Source: Hypholoma sublateritium FD-334 SS-4
Taxonomy: Eukaryota > Basidiomycota > Agaricomycetes > Agaricales > Strophariaceae
Direction of reading: 5' to 3'
Length of the DNA: 64,000 bases
Assembly: GCA_000827495.1 (NCBI GenBank)
Contig: KN817541.1
Span: 29,805-93,804, forward strand
Part shown: positions 55,305 through 64,000 of the stretch, piece after piece
How the letters are laid out: the number at the start of each line of letters is the position of its first letter
Position numbering within the stretch: position 1 is the stretch's first letter
The notes under the pieces: model-generated
Told to the model about the DNA's origin: nothing
Databases searched by the model: none
What the model saw: the letters and a program-made list of their open reading frames with translations, nothing else
Program-made: the position numbers and the translations under genes

Positions 55305-56940
55305 TCATCGCGTATATTTTTTGTCCTCATTTATGTATCAATAAACACGTATATACGAGCGACCAATGTCGCCGGATGCTCCACAGCCTGCCTCGTCCCC
55401 TGGCCTCCCGCGATGTCAGCAGCGCGGTCAACCAACAATAGCGCATGGTACCGCGCTCAGAATACCTGATACAGCGCCCAAATAGCGCCTACCAAGCTTC
55501 TCTATTCTAGCCCGTATCGCATCCTTGAGCGAGGTCGGTAAATGCTATTTCTAAGACTGGAGCGACCCAGGAGTTCTCCGTTTTTTAAATTAGACCCAAT
55601 CTCTGGCTCATATGTCGGCTCGGAGGCTCAGAAATACTTTGAAAGCACTGCAGAGCGCTTTGATTTAATCCCATAAGTTTCAAAAGAATCTACGCTCTCA
55701 TGATTATCGACTCATCGTCGTGCGGGCCCACCTCCGGTTGGTATGAGTGCACGATTAACAGAGAAATGAGCTTGGATCGAACATTGCATATATTTTGTCC
55801 TTACTTACGTATCATGAAATGCGTATGCGAGAGCGACCAAGGTGCCTCGTCTCCTATTCCCGCAGTGTCAGCAGCGCAGTCAACCGGAAATAGCGCGTGC
55901 TACCGCGCTAAGAATACCTGATACAGCGCCTACTATGCTTCGCTATTCTAACCCGCATCGCATCGTCGACCGAGGTCGGGAAATGCTATTTCTAAAAGTA
56001 TCTGCAAACTGGAGTGGCTCCGGAGTTCGCCAATAATTAAATTAGACACAATCTCTGGCTCTGTCTCGGAGGCTCAGAGATGATTTGAAGCACAGCAGAG
56101 TGCCTTGATTTAAACTAATAAATTTCAAACAAATATACGCGCTCATGATTATCGACTCATCGTTCGCCTTGCTCACCTTCGTCCGGATAGTATGAGGGCA
56201 CGATTGCAGAAGTGAGCTTGGATCGAACATCGCCTATATTTCGTCCTTATTTTTGTATCAAGAAATGCGACCAATGTGGCTTGATGCTCCAGAGCCTGCT
56301 TTGTCTCCTGGTCTCCCGCAGTGTCAGCAGCCTAGCCAACCGATAAGTAATAGCGCATGGTACTGGCGCGCTTAAAATACCCGGTACGCCGACTACCAAG
56401 CTTCGCTATTCCAGCCCGCGTCGCATCCTCGCGCGGGCTCGGGAAATGCTATTTCTGAGAGTATCTACAAACTTAAGCGGCCCAGAAGTTCTTTGATTAT
56501 TAAATTAGACCCAGTCTCTGACTCATGTGTTGGCTCGGAGGCTCAGAGATGATTTGAAAGCACCGCAGAGTGCTTTGATTTAATTGCAAAAATTCCAAAT
56601 GAATCTATGCTCTCATGATTATCGACTTGTCGTTAGCCTTGCTCACCTTCGGTCAGAAGGGAGAAGTTAGGTCAAAATATTTTGTCCTTACTTATCGATA
56701 TAACACACATGCGTATGTGAGAGTGACCAAGGTGGCTGGTGCTCCACAGCCTGCTTCGTCTCCTGGTCTCCCGCGGTGTCAGTAGCGCAGTCAACCGGCA
56801 ATAGTGCATGGTACCGCGCTCAAAATACCTGATACGCCGACTACCAAGCTTCGCTATTCTATCCCGCGTCGCATCCTGGCGCGGGCTTCAACTTCGGGCT
56901 CGGGAAATGCTATTTCTACGAGTACCTGTATTATGGGTCA
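55305..56940 (+). repeat. tandem array of about 450-bp units, 3.5 copies
   Basis: Units start near 55359, 55833, 56268 and 56722 (spacing 474, 435 and 454 bp). Each carries the same landmarks in order: GCGACCAA.GT.GC, a CCCGC.GTGTCAG block, AATAGCGCATGGTACCGCGC, AAATGCTATTTCTA, TTAAATTAGACCCAATCTCTG, then CTCATGATTATCGACTCATC. The last unit is cut after AAATGCTATTTCTA. Copies differ by many substitutions and small indels, so the array is old. No coding potential. Confidence 0.88.
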
Positions 56941-58321
56941 AGCAGTGAAATGCTTCTATCCCAATATTGCCAAGCGTTTTTCTGAGCTTCCCTGCGCAGT
57001 CGCTGCTTCCTATGATGGTTTGCAAGTTTCTAAGATACTATTTACATAGAGAAACATGCATGTTCCTATTTTATTCCGAGTTTCTGCAATATCAGTCCTT
57101 GTCAAGTGGAAAGTCGTCAGCGTTCGTTTAAAAACAAGGTTATAAGGTTCAAAACTATACTGCATAGAATCACACCAGAATCACCACATTTGAGCTACCG
57201 TTTGAGTAGACATCTCTCACCTGATTCCGAGACTACGATCTCCAAAAAAAAAATAGACACTCGGGCATGGTCAGCTTCCATGGCAAAAATATTAGCCTCT
57301 TCGAAATCTCCATGTTCTTTGTGGTAGCTTCGACTGTACGAAAGCGCAGCAGAAATTGCCACACTTTCGACAGATGTCCCGTCTGTGTCCCGCGCTAATC
57401 ACGACTTAGACTCTTGTACTATTACTAAGTATACCTACTTATCTGCGCGTTGAGCCGGCGGCACGCCATCAGCCAGGCGCGCTCTCCGCAGTGGGTTGAG
57501 ATGCGTTCTACCGCGAGCGCCAGCACGCTGAGGGGGCCCCCACCTCAAGTTCCTCGTATCTGATCAGATACGTATGTACGGGGGTTAAAAGCGGGGTGCA
57601 GGGACGCTGCGTCGCTGGCGAGGTGGCGTCGCGTAGTCGGTGGCGCACCGGCCCGTGTTCCGCACGGCTCGAGACGCAGCGCAGCTCCAGACTCCCACCG
57701 CCCAGAAGCACGCCGGCCTGCGCACGACGCCGGGATCTCCGCCACTTGCTCGGTGCGCCGCTCGGCTGCTCGAGGGCGGGATGTGGGTCGCGCCGTCCGC
57801 ACGCGCCCCCGAGCGGCTGAGCCCGAGCCTGGCGAGCCCTCAGCTCCCTCGGGGCTAGCGCCACTGCGCCAGCGCTTGCGCGTGATTGGGCGAGCTTCGT
57901 CGGCAAGCGCGCTGGCAACGGGCCCTGCACGCGAAATCTTCCATGATGTATACATACCAAGCGTGCAGGGATCCTATCACCGCAGCCACCTGCCAGCCTC
58001 CAGGTACCACCCCATGCTGCATGGGCTGCATCCCGCGACGCGCTGGGCAGCGGTACTCCTGCATGCGATCGGCCTACAGTCCAAGGCTCATCGATGGGTA
58101 GGATATGGGCCCGTTATTGAAGGTTAGACCAAGGTTCAAGGTTAAAAGGGCTCACCGGCCACCGGTTATTTTCGATGTAAAGGTACATTTTGGGTGTGGT
58201 GACGGCCCTGTGGATCATTGGTCAGTATCGGTGCTGAGGATGGGTGTAGAGTTACAAGGAAATTTATTGTACATTACTCGCAGGCGTAAAATGTTCAATA
58301 GAAGCCACAGAATCGAGGGTA
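56941..58321. other. spacer, with a GC-rich block at 57.45-58.1 kb
   Basis: 57.45-58.1 kb is open in several frames on both strands (up to 150 codons) without motifs. The sequence may be another gene relic. The remainder is AT-rich. Confidence 0.35.
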
Positions 58322-58928
58322 CAGTCGCACCTGCCATAACCCATAGCGATCCGTGGACGTCCCAGGCTATGGGTTATGGCAGGATATGGGGTAGGTCAGG
58401 CGCACTAAAAATAGATCTCGAAAATAANATGTTACTTTGGGGCTCTAGGACATATTATATTTCTGAGATTTGCTGCTCAATGCACGTTATATCATTAACC
58501 TTGTAATATTACTGAACAAAGGTCGTTTTCCGGACTGCTTGAATCATGTGAGGTCGAACTTGAGGGCAACTTGAGGGTATCGAAAAGTTTCGGAGGTCAT
58601 ATAAAAATAGATATAAGTGGAAATAGCGAAGAAATGGGTATAAAATGTGAGGCGGTCGCCATGAATTCAAGGTGAATTATGGATTTCCACTGTAATTTGC
58701 ACCGTTCAGCATGGAAACGTAATATTTGAACCCCATTTGTGCGTGAACTAAGCCAAATATGGAAGGTAATGTATGGGTTTTGCCTGCCAGCGGGTATGGG
58801 TTATGGGGTACTGGGAGTTATGGGTTATGGGTTGGATTTCCCCGCGAACCAACTCGGTGGACGCGAATTTCTATGGGATATTACGGGTTATGGGGTATCT
58901 CATATATGGGTTACGGCAGGTGCGACTG
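58322..58928. mobile_element. Tc1/mariner-type MITE
   Basis: Terminal inverted repeats of 24 bp start CAGTCGCACCTGCC (left 58322-58345, right end 58928) with one mismatch. Both ends are flanked by TA (58320-58321 and 58929-58930), the duplication expected for Tc1/mariner. The inside (607 bp in total) lacks any transposase frame and contains many GGGTTATGGG-type words near both ends. Confidence 0.75.
58330..58383 (+). repeat. perfect 18-bp hairpin inside the MITE
   Basis: CCTGCCATAACCCATAGC (58330-58347) and its exact reverse complement (58366-58383) are separated by 18 nt. The left arm overlaps the terminal repeat of the element. Confidence 0.85.
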
Positions 58929-59055
58929 TACTCTGCACTTTCTGACGCGCGCAGCGACCCTTGCACATACATTCTCGCTGGGAGTACGGCATCGTCGCTT
59001 GACAGAAGACCCTAACGTGTTCTGATCTCCCGCAAGGGCGGCGTAGGCGGCCTTG

Positions 59056-59063
59056 TATATATA
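59056..59063 (+). promoter_or_regulatory. TATA box of FAD monooxygenase 2
   Basis: TATATATA about 120 bp upstream of the ATG at 59181. Confidence 0.5.
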
Positions 59064-59180
59064 CACGCCGGCGGCGGCCCCGCCTCTGCTTATTTTTGCC
59101 CCACTATCCGTTCAACCATCACACATATCCGCCCGCACGAACGACCACTGTTCTCCATCCCATCACCATCATCGCTCAAA

Positions 59181-61276
59181 ATGGCATACCACATATCGCC
59201 GGCTCCCGAGCTCCCCAGAGCCACCTGCGCGCTCAAATTTGCTATCGCTGGCGGCGGCATCGCAGGTGGGTCTCGCGCGATTCATACGCGCACACGTGGA
59301 CGCTGACGGCTGGGTGCTTCCAGGGCTCGCTGCGGCGTGCGCGCTCAAACTGGCTGGCCACGATGTTGTTGGGGTAGTAGAAAGATCGGACGGAACGTTC
59401 CAGGTGCGTCTCGCGTTCATTCTCTGAGTGGGTTATAACTGACGCTGTGCGCGCGTGTAGAGCCGCGGTGGAATTCAGTGAGTGGCTCACCCTGGCGCCG
59501 AACGCGGAGTGAAATTTGATTTATACATCGACGCAGATCCACGCCGGGCATGACCCGCACCCTCCTGCGCTGGGGCTTCGCTCCCGAGCTGCAGCAACAC
59601 GCTCACAAATGCGGCGTGCTCGTCTTCCGAAACGGTACGCGTCCGAATTTCTTGACCGCGTGGGCGCGGTATACTCACGCCCTCCAGGACTATCCGATGA
59701 CTTAATCGGGCGCCTGAAAATCGATCAAGATTTCCTCGGCGACATCCTCACTGAGTTCCTTTTTATACAAGTGCGTGTTTCCTTCTCGCCCCATGAACGC
59801 TGCCTCGAGTGTAGAATTAAACTGTGTTTGCCACTCAGCACCAAGACCTCCACAACATCCTGCGTGCGCGTCTCGACGCCGAGGGCGTGCCACTCCTCTA
59901 CAACACCTCTGTCGACGATGTCACGATATCCGCCGAGGGCGCGACGCTCGCGCTGAGCACGGGCCAGACGCTCGACGCAGATATCGTCATCGCCGCCGAC
60001 GGGTGGAATAGCGCACTGCGCGAGCGCGTCGTACCTGACGCGCCGGCACTCCAGGTCGTGACGGAAGAGCAAGTCACCGCGCCTGCATCACCGGAGCACG
60101 TCCTCCACCTGATGTTTACGGTACCCACGGAGAAGCTTGCGGAGGACGCCGAACTACGTTTCTTAACTAACCGGGCGCTGGTGGGTGTTCTTATTATTCA
60201 CCAGCGTTTCACGCACCATGCACCCCTCCTAATGCCCGTCCTCTGTACAGTGGCCCATGTGGATGGGCCAAGGCTTCGCAATAAATATGAACATCACAGT
60301 GCGTACTCTGATGCGTTTGCTGCATTGACGCACCATAAACTAATTCACCATCCTACTGCAGACGGACGGCACAGCGCTCACTGCGACACTCACGTACGAC
60401 TGGGACGGTGAGATACTCGCGGAAGATGAAGAGTACGTGGAACGGCCACTTGCGTACTTCCAGCTCGACTTGGAAAAGTTTTGTCCGACGTGAGCCCGCT
60501 TCCAATCATTCTCGACCACTCACCAACCCCCGCTAATACCTATCCAGACTTTGTCGCCTCCTCTCCATCGTCGACACCGTCTCCGCACGTGTGGTCACCA
60601 ACCGGCCCGTCGCCGAGGACGTGGTCTGCGCAGACTCACGCATTGTGCTCGCCGGGGACGCCGCGCACCCCCTCCTGGTACGTACCTCATCTCCTTCACC
60701 AGGTACCCAACTAACCACAATTACACTACATCAAACACCACCACACCCCGACCCACCCACAGCCTGCACGCCCCTCCCTCGCAATCGAGGACGCTGAAAC
60801 GCTGCGCGCGATCTTCGCACGCATGACCAAGCCCGCAGAGCGGCCCCGCTTCCTCAACGCGTACGAGGAGCTGCGCCAGCCGTACTGCGAAGGCGTCGTC
60901 GCATACGATCGCGCCTTCCACCAGCTCGTGCGCACGGAGCCGGGGGCCTCGATGGACGAGCGCGACGAGATGTTACGCGCATCGATGGCGCATGGGGGGT
61001 GGGAACACATCGACGAGGCGGCATTCCGCGCTGGGTGGGAAACCGAGCTACGCATGTATACGTTCGACGCCATGGAGCATGTTGACAGCCACTGGACGCA
61101 TTGGGGGCGGTATATGAAGGGAGAGGCAGGTGTGGTGAAGAGGGGGAAGCGTAGGGGCGCTTCGCAGCAATTTTTCTCAGGCTTCACGAAGGTGCGTGTC
61201 TATCATTGCTGTCTAATTCTCTGGCTCACTCGGTCTTTGGCAGTCTTTTACCAGACTCCCGCCTACTTATTCATAG
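59181..61276 (+). CDS. FAD-dependent monooxygenase (salicylate hydroxylase/UbiH-like), copy 2
   Basis: Around ten exons. The ATG at 59181 begins MAYHISPAPELPRATCALKF; the FAD-binding AIAGGGIAGLAAACALKLAG is split by intron 1. SRGGIQ and STPGMTRTLLRWGFAPELQQ follow. DFLGDILTEFLFIQ joins HQDLHNILRARLDAEGVPLL. IVIAADGWNSALRERV holds the DG motif. Then WPMWMGQGFAINMNIT and SRIVLAGDAAHPLL, the GD motif that binds the FAD ribityl chain. The next exon reads PARPSLAIEDAETLRAIFAR. The last exon is short (61244-61276) and ends RLPPTYS. Splice sites are GT-AG throughout and frames match copy 1 at the same places, so the two are paralogues. Activity should be hydroxylation of an aromatic ring with NAD(P)H, but the substrate cannot be read. 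Its codon use is less GC-extreme than copy 1. Confidence 0.85.
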
Positions 61277-64000
61277 AGATAAGTTACATTTATATCTTCC
61301 ATCGTCATCTCTTTCCGTTATCCCCTTTGTTCACCAATGATCATCGCTTTCTAATTGCTTTCGCTGTTGATATACACTTGCTATCTTTGTTTTTTGTAAT
61401 TTTATACTTCAGTTATAATATTTGTAATATCGAAGCAGGAATCTTTCCCGCCACTCTTACAGGCTGCCACATATTATCTTCTCGTATTTATTTTTACTAG
61501 TTATTTAATGCCGTCTATTTTCATACGTATTTGGATTGGATGAACTGGGCCGTGGGAATGGGAATGGAATGGGGTTGGTGTGCTAAATGTCAGCTGCGTA
61601 ACGTAGACATAAATTGGATCTGCGTGATAGGTGGATTCATTCAACTTCAAATCCAGGTGATGCCTAGTGCTCACCTAGTGCATAAGTTATCAACAAATAA
61701 TACAACTATGTACTGCCGGTGGCGGGTCTTGTCGATTTCTACCATCCAGATTTGCTGAAGCTTCTTGAAGGGAAGCTACAGTTGCTACACTACCTATCCA
61801 TAAAATCCCTATTAAATTATATAGCACAGACAGCCACCCAACTTTGTACCGCTTCGCGTTTACTCAGGTCTGATCCTGCGGGAGGCGCTAGGGATGAATC
61901 AACGATATTTATGATCGACGACGGTCACCAAATCCCAGTGTGGACTCCGCCGCAGTCTGCGCAGATTTTATTCCCGAGTACGCTGAAACTTTGGCGCCCC
62001 TTACACTCAGATCATGCGCAGCTATATGTGCGAATGAGCCAGCCCGTCGAAGTGGGCGCCGTCAAAAAAGCATGACCTCTACAGCGATAGGTGCATGTCA
62101 TTATTTAGACTCACATAGCCATAGCTTATTGCGCTTCAATTCACGATGCCTGGAAATGTAACGTACCGAGTGGCAGAAATTCATGTCGGAGACTTCGAAG
62201 GCTGTCACAAGCGGGCTTGTGTTAAAAGCCGCTGGCGACGTAAATCTACTATTTCGGTCAATCATCAAAGATCTATGAGTCCTTAAAAGTTGACAATGCG
62301 ACAGATTATAGAAGATGACATGGGTACGACGCTACATGTAGCAAATAAAATCATTTCTCTTGTTTGATTGGCCCATAATAATGATACGCCTATCCAAGAG
62401 GATCTTCGGCGCTTTTTATAAACCAATAGCAGCGCCGAACAACTAACTGCTCACGGCAAAACCATAATATTACACACCTCTAAATCATAGTATGGTAGCT
62501 TTACAAGAGTCTTTCAACAACTTTCGACGTACTCATGCTGCTGACATATTCTTATATACGTCCACCTATGACTAATTGACACTCATTGTTTCACAGCACG
62601 GTCTTGTATCGAGGTTACATTCCAACATTTTTCTCAAGCCGGCATAGATAGATATCAAAACGATTGTAATGGTTGAACAGCCTCTAGGATATTGTTCGTA
62701 AGCTGCTTGGTTGGTGATGTGCTACTTTACACTGCATATCTGCTCGTTGAATCGTTGCTCGGAACTGAGTACTGATTACTGAGTCCCAGACAGTGCAGAA
62801 CTCGAGTGGGTCCTGGGAGTCGGGCGTCTCACTACGGTTCGTTCATTTCCACAATCTATTGAACGCCGCTTCATCTCGAGTACCCCACCCTCCCTTACGC
62901 TATCAAATAAAGCACCCATGCAAATACAATGAATATCTCTCCACGTACCTCATCTGATATCGCACGTTTTGAACGCCATGAGATACTGGGATATCATCTA
63001 TTTATAGAGGCACGGTACCGCCTGGTACCGCCCTCAACTTAAGTCTATTTACCTCGTACGCTCCTTATTTGGGCCTGTCATACCTTGCTTTTATAACACT
63101 GATAATCTTCCTCCATCACGCGTTACTAGACATCTGCCTGGAAGAAAAAAAATGTAACGCAATGGCCCACCGCTGAATGATCTTTGGGGAGCTGTGAGAA
63201 TTCAGCATAGTTCTCCATTTGAGTGCTATTATGCGTACTACCAACTGGAACGAGTCGTACTGGTGGGCTTTGATTGATGTGTATGGTACAGTCCATTGCG
63301 CCCTATTATGTCGTGCACTGTCTGAAGTTGAAGCAGGCTATTCCGCGAAAGAAGGAACCGGCTATTGATAGCACTCAGTCGGTCTCCCACGCCTAATTTC
63401 GTCCCGGAACCGCTTCATGGTCGGTTTCTGCATGGCATGTGGACTGATTCTCATCCGGCAGGGTATGAGAGATTGCATATCAGTGTGGCAAATAGCAGCT
63501 CATACATTCCTAAGTGCTCGCTGCCGCAGCCATGCACCTCTTATATCCAATGAGAGTCGGATGCACTGGCAGATAAAAATAAAATATTCACCATGAATGT
63601 GATGCTTCGTTAGATCTCCTCGTATTTGCAAAAAATGAGCCTGTCATAGAGGACTCGTGCCTCAAAACAAGACCCCCTCTGTATAACGCTTTCCCAGGCT
63701 TCTCCGGGAAGATCTCCTGCCGTGCGAGGCGACAAGATGTTCGTCGTCTGAACAGTATGACCGAGCCACTTCAAACAGTATCTATTTATAACTCGTTGAG
63801 ATGTATTTAGCTTGGCGCTTGGCGCTTGGCATATGTCGAAATTAGCGCACTTGTATACCTACATCTACCTTGGGTCCTCTATCGAGAAAATCAGAATAGA
63901 GTCTCACACAATAGTAGGAACTACTTACAATTCAGAGCAATGACACCCCTTTATCATGAAAAGAAATACATTGGAATCCATAGCTGAAGCTGTCCGTCTC
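61277..64000. other. AT-rich region without a supported gene
   Basis: Only short frames. The 118-codon frame at 61719-62075 has no recognised motif. A GTAAGT donor on the minus strand near 63928 hints that a gene could lie across the window edge, but no exon could be built. Confidence 0.4.

Noticed and set aside
1..64000. tRNA, rRNA, CRISPR array or retrotransposon reverse transcriptase
   Set aside because: No cloverleaf with a GGTTCGANTCC-type B box, no rRNA-like sequence, no regularly spaced short repeats, and no YxDD reverse transcriptase motif were seen on reading both strands.

Overview
The window looks like nuclear DNA of an Agaricomycete (mushroom-forming basidiomycete, possibly a polypore or relative). 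The evidence is frequent GT-AG introns of about 45-75 nt with CTGAC/CTGAT-type branch sites, several lineage-typical gene families (DUF6534 and related 7-TM proteins, F-box/LRR proteins, small secreted proteins, MLKL-N-terminal-like helical proteins), and no operon organisation. Base composition is patchy: very GC-rich genes and relics alternate with AT-rich spacers. A few N bases mark assembly gaps (43604, 52056-52437, 52663-52679, 58428).

Left part (1-20 kb): two related 7-TM membrane protein genes on the minus strand (1-1153, with its last exon outside the window, and 3794-4981), a Bem46/ABHD13-like alpha/beta hydrolase (6624-7943), and a 6-kb CpG-rich desert (7.9-14.7 kb). Then comes the most unusual gene here: a secreted protein (14892-16301) whose centre is some 230 residues of Cys-Pro-Arg/Lys repeats with 70 cysteines, set between acidic flanks. 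A decayed paralogue follows it (17.1-17.8 kb). A DUF6534-type 7-TM gene ends at 20056.

Middle part (20-38 kb): mostly intergenic. It holds a small secreted Ser/Thr/Pro-rich protein (start 21975, minus), two paralogous minus-strand first exons of identical length (25779-25875 and 30000-30096), a MITE with perfect 108-bp inverted repeats (26338-27107), a frameshifted coiled-coil gene relic (30907-31271), an F-box/LRR-like gene (33651-35131, minus) and an intact three-exon small secreted protein gene (36551-37062).

Right part (38-64 kb): a many-exon DUF6534 7-TM gene (38957-40751); an MLKL/HeLo-like four-helix protein with a glycine-rich, RHIM/amyloid-like C terminus (41219-42640), which is a candidate regulated-cell-death effector; an HSL-type alpha/beta hydrolase (43060-44422) with an apparent one-nucleotide exon; a GC-rich conserved protein gene (47652-48794, minus) whose 5' part has been copied as a series of decayed fragments at 50.3-51.4 kb; and two paralogous FAD monooxygenases (52122-54001 and 59181-61276). 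The two monooxygenases are separated by a 450-bp tandem array and a Tc1/mariner-type MITE. The last 2.7 kb is AT-rich with no recognisable gene.

All gene models were built by hand from splice signals, frame continuity and remembered family patterns. No database search or transcript data were available.
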